Shown: one piece after another, positions 34,401 to 47,934 of the stretch | How the letters are laid out: the number at the start of each line of letters is the position of its first letter | Numbering within the stretch: position 1 is the stretch's first letter | Assembly (NCBI GenBank): GCA_024449915.1 | Contig: JAMZAV010000103.1 | Coordinates: forward strand, 434,001 to 498,000 | Direction: 5' to 3' | DNA length: 64,000 nucleotides | Source of the DNA: Sweltsa coloradensis | Taxonomy: Eukaryota > Arthropoda > Insecta > Plecoptera > Chloroperlidae | Program-made: the position numbers and the translations under genes | Notes under the pieces: model-generated | Told to the model about the DNA's origin: nothing | Seen by the model: only the letters and a program-made list of their open reading frames with translations | The model's database searches: none

Positions 34401-36169
34401 ATTTTAGGGGCGCTGAGCTGAGCGAGCCGTCTGGTTCTGACGACGGTCAAGTACACCTCTTCACAAACATCCGCGCTGAAGGCTCTGTTTTATTTGCCGA
34501 CAGCGATTGTGATTTCGAGTGCCGGAATATTATTTTATATTGACACATCCAAACCTACTTCAAATGTTAGAATCTATTATTCGCTAAAAAGTGGGTGTAA
34601 CTTTTATTTAAAATCACGGTCAAGGTTTTTAAAAAGTGAAACGGAACCAATTATTTGGTTTAAAAAAGAAAATTGCATTTGAAAGTCATTGCATACAAAT
34701 ATTTGTGTTGTGTGTGGCCAGCTTGGGTATTATTTCTGTGTTGGAAAAAAGACGACGATGAAAGGACCATGATCGGGGATTTTGTAGAGACCACGTGAAA
34801 AAGTTTTTTCGTGTGTGTGGTAGAGGGTATAAGCGTAAAATGTGTAAAGCGTCATTGTATGTCAGAGATGCCCACAGTTTGTAAAGGAAATACTGGGCGC
34901 AGAACACCCCTGTTGTAGAACTTGGGCCATATTAATCGCACCAATAGAAATAGCACTCGTGATTTGCAGGGTCATCAAACTAACAAACCGTACTCAGAAC
35001 TTTGTACAAAATAAGTAGGCGAAATTTATACTTTAGAATCAAACATTGAACATTGAACGTGCTAACCAATTAAAATCAAAGAAGAACACTTTAAATTATT
35101 TAATTATTTAATACCATTGTATAAAATACTCACAATCACGGGAACAAGAGTGCTCAAAAAGGGAGCTAGGATACCGTTATAAAATGTTTGTTCCCAGGTT
35201 CAATTATTCTTGGTGGAGGTGCCAGATATAGAGAGATTCCAACTTACTGCCGCGCCCTGATACCGAGGGTAAAAAAAACAGAAATTAAAAACATAAAACA
35301 TAAAATTATTGTATGATATTCAAAAAAATAGAGTTGTATTCGAGAAAACAAGGAACACTAGCGCAGCCAAGTGGTCGAACCGCGAACTATTATTTCGGGG
35401 GTACTGATCGCGGAACATCATGCAAGAGGTAGGGGTTTCTCACATATTATCCCGACCTAACACAAAGAAATAATGTTCGGTGCCACAGTGCTCATTAAAG
35501 AAAACATAATATATACTTTCATTTATTTCCGAATGATACTTGATGAGGAATGAGTGGAAAAGGGTGCTGTTAATTGCGAAACCAATCACTGTAAACACAT
35601 GTGTGTCTGCAGTCTGCACTTTCGTGGTCTCGAACAGCATTGTTCTGCTGAGTAATAGGCTTATACAACCGGGGAGTTATTTTTCTGGCAATTTTATATT
35701 ATGCACATTCCGTTTAAAGGTGGGGTAACATTAAAACGTTTACAATTTTTGTGGTAAAATAAACTTTTTGACTGACCTACTTGGTGTCCTGAGTCCTGAC
35801 ACTGTCAAACTAGGAATATCCTACATAAAATTCAAATACGCCAATATAAAATCATTATGACAGTTCTAAATATTTGGCCCAGTAGTCCTAATCGGTATCT
35901 ACATCTATTTGTAATTAAGGCCTTCACTTGTTATAATAATTGGCCTGGGACGGACACTTTAATGGGCCTACGCCATGGCTACAAGTGTTAGTATTTAAAT
36001 GTGAATTTAAATGGATTTGCGCGGAGCTTTTACAGGCTGTGATTTTTTATTACTGAGTATAAAATCAATCGTATGGTCAGCCTTACGAATAATTATGCAT
36101 TATTCGTCGTACGGCCATCGACGATACCACCTAACATAATATAGGCTAATAGTTCTCAATATCACAGTG
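31467..36169. other. Gene-poor AT-rich stretch
   Basis: Includes an AT palindrome near 32640-32670, a poly-A at 32905-32918, and a CTTTATTGAAAAAATAAAG hairpin with AATAAA at about 33527-33553 that may be the 3' end of a retroelement. The ORF at 34062-34349 (95 codons) has no recognisable domain. Confidence 0.4.
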
Positions 36170-36171
36170 CA

Positions 36172-36250
36172 TTGTGGCGAAGTGGTAGCGCGTTTGAGTT
36201 CTATGCGAAAGATTGTCAGTTCAAATCTACGTTCGGTCGTTTTTTTTTTA
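36172..36250 (+). repeat. tRNA-derived module with pol III boxes
   Basis: TGGCGAAGTGG is a perfect match to box A and GTTCAAATC to box B, at tRNA-like spacing, followed by T9 (36240-36248). A D-arm (GCG...CGC) can form, but the anticodon and T stems do not close well. Likely a SINE head or tRNA pseudogene that may still be bound by TFIIIC. Confidence 0.45.
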
Positions 36251-36536
36251 CCATTCTATTTAGACAAATGTTTTTCAGCAAATGATTTCATTACATTCGG
36301 CCTCGTCGCGGACGTAATTCTACGTCAAAGATAATAAAAGTGTGGAAAGTGTTATGTGAAGTGAATCGCACTTCATGAACACAAACTGAGTGGGTAGACT
36401 CTAAATAGAATTTATTTATTTATTTATTTATTAGTTTTATTTATAACAAAAATGGCGTCTTAATTGTTACGATGTGAAATAGTTTGTCAATGCTTTTTTC
36501 GAAAGTGCAACTAATCGTATGGGGCATACGCATTCA

Positions 36537-37000
36537 TAGAGGTGTGTATGTTTCTATCCCCTAAATTCGTTTTGGAAATTGTAAAAAGTGGTGTTATGTT
36601 TTTTATTGTATTTTCGCATTTCTCGTATTGCAATACAGTGATATTATCAATCGTATTACTTAAAAAAATAAAATCCATGGTAAATTGCAATAATACGTGC
36701 ATAAGTCACCCCAGTTTTTATCTCGCATATACCACCTAGTGATTGCTCCTGCAGAAGTTAAAAAAAGTGGAAACACAATACTAGCACTATTTAATCAGAA
36801 GAAATCATTTTTTTTTTTAATTGCAAGTATTGTTTTCGTTTTAGCTTGATTTTATCGGCAAGTTTTTAGTGAAAAGTGACTAAGAGTAAGAATAGAATTA
36901 ACTGTGTTATTTTTAGAGCAAATAGGAGAATATGGTTTTATTTAACCATTTGGCCGTGTTATTTTGGTTTTATTAAATAAAAACGAAACACACACCTCTA
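36537..37000. mobile_element. hAT-type MITE with perfect 8-bp TSD
   Basis: 464 bp bounded by inverted TAGAGGTGTGT...ACACACCTCTA. The inverted match extends past a 2-bp gap to GTTTC on both sides. Immediately outside, CGCATTCA is duplicated (36529-36536 and 37001-37008). An 8-bp TSD and a TIR of the form YAGNG are defining for the hAT superfamily. No transposase remains, so it is non-autonomous. The ORFs inside have no recognised domain. Confidence 0.85.
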
Positions 37001-37008
37001 CGCATTCA

Positions 37009-38811
37009 TACAGCTGACCAACATGCCTGTCACATCACTTGTTAGCCACACATTCATAGTTTTGCCATCATTGCCTGTGCAACCACAAAGATGATGTGGT
37101 TTGCATTAAAAATTACTTCTCTCTCAATAAATGCCCGCGATCCTTCTCCAATCCATAATGTCTCGAATACTATCTCTGTGTATTTACTTCAATTTTAATC
37201 GTAAAACCACTTTTAATATGCGTTCAAACACAATGTTTTCAACGCTATTACATGTATTGCGCCTATGCTGTCTGCTAGACTACCCCCGAACGAGCGGCCA
37301 TATTGACGAACGCGCGCGCTATCTACATTCTCTTGTTTCCTCGAATAACAGAAGTTACAGAACCAGTCACTGTTTGTTACATGTTTTGTACTCTTTCCTA
37401 AGCTAATATTATTTTTCATAATTATGATGATTTGCACTTATGTTCATGCAAATTGAATTGTTGTACATTCAAGAAAATATATATCCAATCGATGTATTAA
37501 CTATTGATATTATTAGAAATTGTGTAAATGCAATTTTCTGAAATTTGGCTTTTCGAGATGATGAGTGGTTACAAAATGAACATGAAGGATTTTAAAACCC
37601 ATGATTTTTTTACGGTATTCGAGTACAAATGAATTTAGACTTCAATAAAGTGCAAATAGCAGTATTGTTGATTGATTGATTTGTATTGCTTAACGTCTCA
37701 TATTAATGCACTAAGACTATTCGAGACTATTGTTATTTTTGACCTTCTAACCAGACGCCTTTTCGTCGTTCACCCCTTTGGCTGTCCAAGATAATAATTG
37801 GCAGTATCGTCTGGCAATTCCCCGTAGGGGTGAGGAGTGGCACGAGCTAACTTCCGTCCGCTGTTTATACGAACAATTATTTTCAAAGAAACCATACACT
37901 CCCTTGAATCAGCACGCATCGCATTTCAGAGAAGGGTAAGTCCAAGGCCCTTAAACAAACATTATTAGTATCTAACAGCCTTGACAAGTAAATGGTTAGT
38001 TGTGTAAACAATATGATACGGTAATTGCAGCTATTGTGAAATTGCTACTATCTTCTCCAGATCAGCAAATATAAAATGCCACCCTGTTCGAATTTCCATC
38101 ACGCTACCTCTTTTTTGTGATTAAGGGATGATTTTAACCGATTCAAACTTTAGTTTTGCAATTTTGTCTCGATCAACCCCGGCATTGTGCTAGGAATCAA
38201 TTCGATTGCGGTGCAACACGCATTGGGAGGTCTAGAGATAATAACACGGGTAGCGCTATAGTCTTCGAGCCCAATCACCGCCGACTGTCATCGGACGCAG
38301 TCGTGAAAATTGCGGGGATGCGATGCGCGAACAGCGAGAGGTCCGCACGCTATCATTCACCTTCCGGGGGCCTAAGAGGGCCCACACTCCGTGCACGTTA
38401 ACAACTTAAAACACTTACCGTTTCGTGTATCGTCCTTGTCTATTAGACTATAGGCTTACTAACTTTGCAATAAACATGGACAAATATCAAGGTTAATTAA
38501 TCATCTAAATTTAAATTTTCTCGGTCCCAATGGAAATCAGTTGTCACAATAGAAGATAATAGCCTTCAAGAGCGATTGTGAGCTTTAATAATGAATATAT
38601 TATAAGATATTAATTGAAAATTATAACCAATAAGTATGCTTTTATATAATAGGGAACTGTCCTTGGTTTCAAATATATCTTACACGTATTTAGTAATTTG
38701 TAATATTCAATTTAATAAACATCGCAATTAAAATAAACTATAAAAAATAAAATCTGTGGATTCTATGCATGTTCAAAGTTCCTGGGTTTTGATTTCCCGC
38801 ACATTTGGTTG
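37009..38811. other. Intergenic, no feature recognised
   Basis: Contains a GATTGATTGATTTGTATTGC stretch at 37670 of possible repeat origin, and a GC-richer segment at 38160-38400 that has an 81-codon ORF without a recognised domain. Confidence 0.4.
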
Positions 38812-38893
38812 TGACGTCAACGTGAGGTGAGGAGGGGAAGCTGATTGGCAGAACTGTCAGCTCGCCGCCTCGGCGAACCTTACGATGACGTCA
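38812..38893. promoter_or_regulatory. Two TGACGTCA (CRE-type) palindromes in a GC-rich patch
   Basis: Perfect TGACGTCA at 38812-38819 and 38886-38893, 74 bp apart, in a patch (about 38810-38960) that is much richer in G+C and CpG than its surroundings. This suits CREB/ATF-family binding at a promoter, but I find no gene clearly starting here. Confidence 0.25.
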
Positions 38894-41800
38894 CGCCCAC
38901 CTGCAATGGCGCATGGCCGTTTTCCGGCGCGAAGCCCGGTTCAAATTTTTCCTCGCTCACAGTTAGCGCTAATAGAAAGCCGGACGCACAAAAAACTTTG
39001 CTGGTCGGTATTTGAGGTTGTTAGTAGGGACATATTCAAATTAGGTAATCAAGGACAGTTTCCCTATTGTAAAGGAAATGTCTAAAAATACATTTGTAGT
39101 CAAGTTTAATAGTTTATGGGTATAAATATGCACGCCGCAAAAGATAAAAACGCTTAGTCACTAACACCTAGGCCTACTCGTCGCATTTTGTCAACAAGAT
39201 TATTATAATAAAAATCGTAGGCTAGACAAACAAGAGAAACACCATTGGACACACATTTAAGCACAATTATTCATACAAGAACATTCTATACAAACGAGGA
39301 TTCAAATAAATATACGATATATGGATTTGTTTGTACTGATTCAGCATTTCCCACGAACTAACGGGTTGCATTTTGTTGTCCTTATTTTTGTATGACATTT
39401 CTTTTGAAGAAAAGCGTTATATAATAATAATAAATCGTTTTTTCAAGTCAGTTTGATGAAGCCTTTAATATTTTTGACATTTACCAGGGTCCGCCCACAC
39501 ATCTACTTTAGTTTGATCGCCAATGTCATTATAGATTACGAAACCATGAGCATGGGAACTACTTTGACCACCCGCATTAGACCGTTAATGCATTGACCAA
39601 CTTAAAAAACATTGAAATCGGAACTTTTTTCAAGTTTACCGATTACACGCGGTATCGCAACTGAACCTCTATGTAGTCTTGGCTTGGATGGACAACTAGC
39701 CTAACGATGGTAAAGTGGGATGTCAAACTATCCATCAAATCGTAATTGTAGATTGTCAGCATGACGCTGATGACAACGGGCGGACACTAAGATTTACGAA
39801 AGTAACCGTTTTTGGCTCAATGGAACTTTGTAGAGATGAATAACTGTTATTCTACAAATAATCTCCGGGTTTCAAATAAAAATAAGTACTATAAATTTCA
39901 GTGATGAGCGAGAATTATTTGGAGCTTCATGGCCGTGAGATGAATAAGCAAACTTGTACTCTTTTTTGTTCATATAGGGTATCTTCACAAAAAAAAAAAC
40001 ACAACTAGATGTAAAACTTACAGACAAATATTGTTGAAAAAACCGCCGCTCAAAGTACTGATATCAAAATGTTGGTTAAGTTTAATAATTTGATTCAAAT
40101 TAATTACTCACATAAATTAAATTAGTCCAAATTCAGCATTTCATTTTCACAGTCATGTTTCACTAAATGTGAGGCCTGCTCATCCGTTGCACCCACAGGG
40201 TCCCTTAAATCATCCAGATTATATTCAAAGATAAATAATCCTTATAAAACAATATGTCAAATCAATAATAAATTGATTGGTTTGTTTTCAAGTGTAGGTC
40301 TATTTTTTTGTTTCCTGAACAGGACAAAAAATTCGCAGATATAAGTGCGCGTCTCTCGTTCAATCTTTTATTGCGAAAATTCGATTAGTTGGCCAGTAAA
40401 AACCTACGGTTACTATACAAACTCAAATTCGGCATTTGCTTCAATACAACTTCAAAATCCCCGTGCATGATTGTGGGTTGCGGGAACCAAGCAAACTATC
40501 CAACGAATTAGTTTCTTCATAACATGGATTATTTAATTTAATTTGCAGCGAGTGCGAGAGTCGGCGTCGTTAGACCGAGCGCACTGTGGGACGCGCGCGC
40601 TACCTCTTCGAAATGGAAAGTGCCACCCCTCCACAGGGAAGTGCCACCCTCCACAGGTGGTGGCTTTCATAGATAATCACCGTGACAAAACGATCACGAG
40701 ATTGTGGCAATGTCTTCTACGAAATACGATGCCAGGGACCGTCCTTGCTCGGAATTAGTACGAATGTGTTCGAGGCCATTCCTAATTGAATTTGATAATA
40801 AGATGTTCAATCATTTCCTTGTGGGGCGGTCAAGAGATGAAAATGTAATTTATTTTTCTGAACGTTTATGTTATGATTTTAAATGACCTAACATTCGTTG
40901 TTCAACTTTACATCAGTGTCATTTTTAATTTTACATTATAAAACTTGGTGAAGCAATACTTCTTAATTTTGTTATGAGAACCAAAACTAAAGGCGTGTTT
41001 GAACTTATGAATACGATCAAGAGTGGATATTTGCGTTTGTTTCGTGTGCATTATTACAAGTTTGAATAAAACTTTCTTGACAGTTTGGTTGACAGTCTAG
41101 ACGTGCAATCACGTGGCACGAACCATGTCGTAACACGATCCAACCCTTTGACAACATTGCTAATGGTTTAATGCCCATCTAAACGATGCATTCAAGTCAG
41201 TACCGGTTTCTCGCCTGGCCAGAATACGATCACATAATCCAGACTGAGGGGGAGTAAAATGAGACGATTTTCGACAAGTTTTCAAGACGTGGACCGTACT
41301 GGTCCTTCTTGTTTTTGATTATAGTTCAGACAGAACTTTCAAACACTGAGCGAACAACATGCTATTAACCCTGCAATTTGCCACAGGAAACAAGCCATTA
41401 TTGGCACTGAACCCTTTTATCTTCCTATCTCGTACTGCTTTCGACTTTATAAGGTCACGCAATAAACATAGGAAAATATAGACTTATTTTATTCAAGTAC
41501 TTCGTGTGCAATTAGGTTTGTTGTAATGTTTTTATTCGATGGACTAACAGATTTTTGTGTAGAAAAGTGGGCTTACAATTAGACATTTACCATGTGGGAG
41601 AAACAAGTTCAATCACCCTCGAATTTATCTCACATCTGTGTAATGTACAGCGATTGCCAAAAATTAAACACAAAATAAATTTATTTTTGATCTCTAAAAA
41701 CATCAAATGATTACAGATTTGAGAAGAAGAAACAGTATTGTGAATATTTTCAAATGTATGATTAATAAAAATTGCATATTATTTCTTTTATACAGTTATT

Positions 41801-44800
41801 CAACATTAATAATAAATAATGTGCAATTCTTGCAATTCATTGAAGTTAGGGTAAACCTTGGTAAACATGTCACGAATTTATAAAATGCTGTTTATCATGG
41901 AATTTTATATGTACGTACGTGTTAATTAAGATTTGAATTATTTAATTGACACGATAAAATTTTATACACAGCATATGCAAAAATTACGAGAACATTAAAA
42001 ATAACGAAATTGGGTCGCATTCGAGACATCTGTTTACATTGTTTTGTTACTTCGCACAAAAATATCACACAATATTGGCAGCAATAAAATGAGACGCCAT
42101 TTCCTTAGAAATTGAAATGTGAAGTATAAGTAGAGGAATCTTTTTGTACGACCGGATTCTAGCCAATATTGAACCCGAGTGAAAATCCCTCTCAACTTAT
42201 TCGCCAAAGTTAGATCAGGTTTTTGTGCTACGAGCGAGGTTGCTGCTTTCAGAAGCTGTTAGCATCATCTCCGCGGACCACCTTGGGATGCTGTCAGTGG
42301 CTCCCTCTCGCCCCAGTCCGCCCGCATTAGACCCAACAGCCGAGCAGACAGACGCACACAAACACATTTACATAATCGAAACTCGACTCAATTGATTACA
42401 CTAATGTTAAAGGTTTTAATAACCGCAGTGAAGGCAATTATCAGACTCTAAAGTTGAGCGAGGCACCCCAATCACACCATAACATGTTGGCAAACACGCA
42501 CACATAAGCTATGATATGTGACAACCTTGTATAATTTCATTTGATACAAAACATCGAATACACTTTGAACGAAAATACAAAATTACTTATGTGTTCAACA
42601 TGAAATAACAGAATTCAATTAAATTACGCCTCAATGAAAGGAATAGTTATTTTATAGTGAGAAAATAATAATATAATGAAATAAATATAATTTGTATGTT
42701 GTGGATTTTGGGTTAATTTCTTTGGTTTCTTACTTTTTTGCTCCGAGTTACAAGATTTTAAGTTGAACTGCGGCAGTACATTATGTGACATAATATTCAT
42801 ATTAAGCATATCATATTTGTGTGTTTAGATACATAAATGCAAACATAAACGTTAATATGCATGCTTTGGAAAATGAAATTTATCTGGATACATGATACTA
42901 TGACCACTCAACGCAATGACGTTTGGGTGGACGTGGAGCCATGTGGCTGAGCTTTCTATAGGACAGCGTGGTGCATACTGCATAATGCAGCGGCGTAAAA
43001 CCTTGCAGAAATTCAATGTAGAGTTGGCTGACGTGAGTGGCGTGGATACCGTCCATCAATCAAAACTACAATTTACTTTTAACTAGAAGTGAAAATAAAT
43101 AAACGTTCATTTGAATAGAATTAATTTTTTTACCTGTACCAAATTATATGCCAATGAATTTGATACATCTCGGAACATGACATAGTGAATTGATTAAATC
43201 GTTACAACAGGCTCCGTCTATTTGTTTCTTTAAGAACATGCTACAGTCGACGGCTTCGACAAATTAAACGGGCCGCACTCATTAAACCGAGATTCACTTG
43301 TAATTATACTCGTTAAAGTCGCATTACGACTCGGCAGACGTCAGGCTAGACCACTGGTTTTGCAAGGACGTCTCCAGATAGATTTTCTTTTTGACGTTAA
43401 TCTAGGTCAACCATAACATTATTACGTTTTAGTTATTATTGAATTTGTTGATATTTTTAAAGATAAATCAGTAATCCTTGGTTGAATGACCGTAGAACTG
43501 CAGAGACAAAGTGAATAATAGTGCGCAAAATTAATTTGTATAAAAGTAGGTTGCTTTTTAAAATTAGTTTAAATTATATGGACGTGGATGTGAATATACA
43601 ATGTAATAAGAGTATTCTTGTGAAATGTGAAAGTGGATCTGGATGTAAATGAAGTGCGAGTAAAAACAAAATATGTTAATATTATAATATATATTATATA
43701 TAAAACCTCGTTTATTAAAAAAAACAAAAAACAATACTGCGGTCTATGGAAGTATATTATACATTTCGTTTCATTTAATGTACAATAATATTATGGGTGA
43801 AACATTCATGAAAACAATTTAGCGGTGAATTTGTCTACGGGACAATTAAGAGCACAAATTGAGAGGGTGATCCGGATTCGAGAGCAGCTTTGGGCAATCG
43901 TGAACTGTAATAATTGGTATTAAATGAAGCCAAAAAATAATCAAATCAAAGCTAGGAACCAGCAACAAATACAAAACAATCCACCCCTGACGGGCGCCGT
44001 GTGTCCTATAGAAGCAGCTCAATTTTGACTGACTTGTTTGATGACGGCCTTGGGCATGTCGTTACATTATCCTTACAAAGTGATGTCTTCATTTTTATTA
44101 AATTAAGGTAAACATTTTCAAATATTTATTTAATGTCTTTCCGGTGTAATTATATCGTTAAAACAAAACTATTCCCATTGCCCCTCATGAATTTTTCAGA
44201 CCACACACAAAAACTTGTTCGTTATTAAATGGTCTGGTTTCAGCGGTTATACAATTTGCTTGAATTTTTTGGAACGAATCTTTTTCACACTTTTTCGATG
44301 GAGACATCAAGTTTTAGGAATTTATGGCAGGATTTTTTTCGTTAGTGAAATATGTTACAAACGGCAAACCCTTTCATTTTTTTAAGTTGAAAGTAACAAC
44401 ATAAATCTTCTCAGGGGTTGCCAATTAGCAATTCTACACAGAGAAAATGAAGATAGCAAATATCAAAAGGATTTTACCAAGTAGGGATTTTTTCAAAATG
44501 GGTATTTGTGTCTTGTCTCTTTGCCTGAAACCAATCAGTAATTGGTTGTTAGAGCCTAGAGGGTTCGGCTCAATTTCACACGAGCGAGCGAACACTGTCT
44601 TTTGGGACCGCGCGAACATGGACGGCGGAGGCATCTTACTCCGGGTCTGCGACCAGTGCTTTGATTTCATCCCATCATCGTCATACTTCATCATCATTAT
44701 TATTATAGTGATTCATCTTTATAATTTTTCATTCTACCCTCGTTTTAAAACTACTCATCACGAACAAATGATATTTCTCTTCTTGTTAGTTATTCGACTG

Positions 44801-45013
44801 AAAAACTTGGCTCGTACCATTCGAGTCTGACCATCCTAACGACTCCTCGAAGAACCCGCAGAAGTGGGACAACGTTCACAAAAAGGTGACCAGCTATTTT
44901 CTTAAAAACATTTTATACTAAGTTATAGCTATATATCTTTAGCTGTGACTCGGACTTAATAATCCAATCTCATGAAGAGAATAACAATAATTTTTTTAGG
45001 AAGCATTTCCATT
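38894..45013. other. Gene-poor AT-rich stretch
   Basis: Includes a 20-bp tandem duplication (AAGTGCCACCC(C)TCCACAGG) at about 40618-40658, next to a GCGCGCGC run. ORFs such as 44447-44830 (127 codons) show no family features and end in simple ATCATT repeats. No RNA gene or delimited element was seen. Confidence 0.4.
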
Positions 45014-45680
45014 TCGCACTCAATGCGTTAGAGGGTCGACCCATTTTCACATTCTCTGAAATTAGTGACGAATTCGTTATTCGAAAGTCCTGAAATCTAA
45101 AAAAAACCTAACACTAAAGATTCAAACAATAATATCTCAAAGTATATTTGGAATGTCGTAGATTTCACTCGATGCGTTTACATTATCAAACATAGATTGC
45201 TAGAGGGTCGACCCATTTTCACATTCTCTGAAATAGTGGCGAATTCGTTATTCGACGAGTAGCTGAAATCTTAAAAACCCGACACTAAAGATTCAAAGAA
45301 TAATATCTTAAAGTATATTTTGTAATGTCGTACATTTCGCACTCGATGAGTTTACATTATTAAACATAGATTGCTAGAGGGTCGTCTTATTTTCACATTC
45401 TCTGAAATTAGTGGCGAATTTGTTATTCGAAGAGTAGCTGAAATCTTATAAACCCGACACGAAAGATTCAAACAATAATATCTTAAAATATATTTTGCAA
45501 TGTCATACATTTCGCACTCGATGAGTTTACATTATCAAACATAGAGGGTCGTCTTATTTTCACATTCTCTGAAATAGTGGCGAATTCGTTATTCGAAGAG
45601 TAGCTGAAATCTTATAAACCCGACACTAAAGATTCAAACAATAATATCTTAAAGTATGTTTTGCAATGTCGTTCAAATGA
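45014..45680. repeat. Four-unit ~172-bp satellite array
   Basis: The anchor ATTCTCTGAAAT occurs at 45051, 45223, 45397 and 45563 (spacings 172, 174 and 166). Other shared blocks are TTCGCACTCGATGAG, TAGAGGGTCG, GCGAATTCGTTATTCGA, CCCGACACTAAAGATTCAAA and AATATCTTAAAGTATATTTT. Units differ by small indels. Confidence 0.85.
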
Positions 45681-47017
45681 GATCTTGACGATAATTGTCC
45701 GACCTCATCAGTATTTACACAAATACAAAACCATGGTATGCAATATGTATCTACATTAACAACCGTGGTTTATGTTGTTTCACTATCTTCAAATTGTTAC
45801 ATTATCGCTGAACTTAGATGCTAACGTTACGTTTCAGATAATAATTTGAACATTCAGTTTCTTCCGAGATTAGTTTTACTAATTGATTTGCAAACCAGCC
45901 TAATCACAAAATAATTATTGTTAGTTCTACGTATTAAAATGGTAAACGAAAATTTGAGTTTCATAATAATATATAATAATGAATTCGTGATTCTTCATAC
46001 ATATAATTTATAATTACCATCAGTAGCTATTAATTTAATGAGGCATGAAGGGATAGAACCCATAATTCAAATTAAAAAGTATTTATGTGTCATAAGTTAA
46101 ACTTGTTCGTAACGTCTTTATTATGAGTCCATGCCAGTCTTTTACAGGCAATCATATAAAATTGCTAAAAGACCTGTAATTTTTTCCAGGTTAGCACAGT
46201 AAACCAAAATGAAACAATAAAATATGGAGGTCAGTAGGTATGAGCATAAATGCGGTATACGTACGCGTAAATAAACGAATTATGATTTCAGTTAAATTTT
46301 ATGATTTTTTTTCTTCTTCTTCTGTAGTATGAGTTTAGATCCCCCACGTTGGTAGCATGTGAGGTACTTATCGGTAGTAAAGAGTAAACGCAAGCGTCAA
46401 AATAGTGGCGTGACCAAGGAAAAAAAAATACCAGGGTAGACAAGAATTATTTTTCGACATTATTTTGTTTTACTGTGTAGTAAACTATTTTAATAAGTCA
46501 TCTCCGAACAAAACCCTTAAAAATGTTTTAGTAAATTACTGGTATATGACTGTACGACAAGGAATATTATTGTGCAAAGAGTGCTTTTGTTGTGGAAAAT
46601 GGTCAGGTGCAGGGACAGAAATCCGCTTCAATTCTACTTTCACTGCTATGCAAATATTAAATGGTAGACTATTAATATATATCACACTGAAAATTTGTTG
46701 AAGTTACTGACTTGAGTAGGAATAGCTTATATGATGCATTTTTATTAATTTATTCAAATTTGTAATGATTTGGATTCTCGACCTTCTATTCAGGGTTCTG
46801 GCCCTATTCAAAATTCACAATTATTTCAATTATTATGTTACGTGTTTTTTGCGTCTAACCATGAATTTTGAGTTATACCTCGATGGTCAAACGAAATCTC
46901 CGATAAAACATAGTCGACTCCTCACACCCCTGCAGAAGCTAGGATTGCCTTGTGGTATTGGCGCTGAGTACAGCGTAACTAACAGCCATGCAATTTACGA
47001 CGTTGACATTCAAATTA
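45681..47017. other. Intergenic, no feature recognised
   Basis: AT-rich. Short ORFs (78 and 86 codons) without recognised domains. Confidence 0.45.
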
Positions 47018-47787
47018 TTGGGTGAGCGAAGCGAAGACTTCAATTTCACCGACCCCCCAAAAAAATTTAGCTCGGTGTTTTTTTGTTTTTTTTTTTGTTT
47101 TTTTTTCGTTTTTCTGTCTGTTTGTTCGCTCTCTACCGGGCAAACGGCATATGCGATCTTGATGAAAATTTGACACGACCTTCGTTTTCTCTGAACTTAG
47201 ACTTGCCACGTTTTTGGGTACAATCGAAGAAATATTTCTCATGAATATCGTACTTTTACGTTTTTTTTTCGATTTTTAGTGCGATATTTTCGTGCCATTT
47301 GGGCCAATTCTGACCAAACGGGTGGGGCTACAACGTTCATATTTCACATGGACATTAAGGTAATGGTGATGTATTACTTTCTGAAAGAAAAAGTTGAAAA
47401 AGTTAGCCAGAATCGAGAGAAATAAAGCTTTTAATATACGTTTTTTTGACTTTTTGTGCGATATTTTCGTGCCATTTGGGCCAATTCTGACCAAACGGGT
47501 GGGGCTACAACGTTCATATTATACATGGACATTAAGGTTATGGTTATGTAGTACCTTTTGAAAGAAAAAGTGGAAAAATTTAGCCAGAATCCATAGAAAT
47601 AAAGCTTTTAATACAAGTTTTTTACGGTAATAATACCAATTGACAAGAAACAAAAGAAACTTGACAACATTCACCTACAATGCGTTGGCAGCAAAACAAA
47701 GCACTTTTAAAAGTAAAGATATCCCACGCAAACTAAAGCCTTTAAAAAGCTCATCCATCACGCGGCGGGACTTTAGCGTTTTCCTAG
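47018..47787 (+). mobile_element. Helentron-like non-autonomous element, copy E
   Basis: Tips TTGGGTGAGCGAAGCGAAG (one base changed) and GCGTTTTCCTAG followed by T. It has two ~175-bp monomers and the usual subterminal CTCATCCATCA before the hairpin. It ends 74 bp before the first tRNA-Ala gene. Confidence 0.7.
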
Positions 47788-47861
47788 TAAACAAATTACA
47801 CAATTCTTTCTACTCTCAGAGACCAATTGTGTTTAAATCCAAATCAATTTTAAAAAAATAT

Positions 47862-47934
47862 TGGAGGCGCCGGGTATCGATCCCGGTACCTCTCGCATGC
47901 TAAGCGAGCGCTCTACCATCTGAGCTACGCCCCC
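47862..47934 (-). tRNA. tRNA-Ala (AGC), copy 1
   Basis: 73-nt cloverleaf on the minus strand. The acceptor stem GGGGGCG/CGCCTCC contains the G3:U70 pair that is the main identity element for alanyl-tRNA synthetase; the discriminator base is A. Anticodon AGC (plus-strand GCT at 47899-47901). The T-arm CCGGG-ATCGATA-CCCGG is perfect. Boxes A (TAGCTCAGATGG) and B (GATCGATAC) are intact. A T7 run follows the 3' end. It is divergent from copy 2, about 270 bp away. Confidence 0.95.

Noticed and set aside
38156..38401. 81-codon GC-richer ORF
   Set aside because: Composition is suggestive, but there is no splice context, no domain and no partner exon; noted only as a GC-richer segment.
40546..40620. 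Candidate exon after TTTGCAG with a GCGCGCGC run
   Set aside because: Acceptor-like but no matching exon, frame or donor could be tied to it.
44447..44830. 127-codon plus-strand ORF, one of the longest in the gene-poor part
   Set aside because: The end is made of simple ATCATT repeats, there is no recognisable domain, and the opposite strand is also open there.
45014..45680. CRISPR-like regular repeat array
   Set aside because: Units are head-to-tail satellite monomers without unique spacers, and the genome is eukaryotic.
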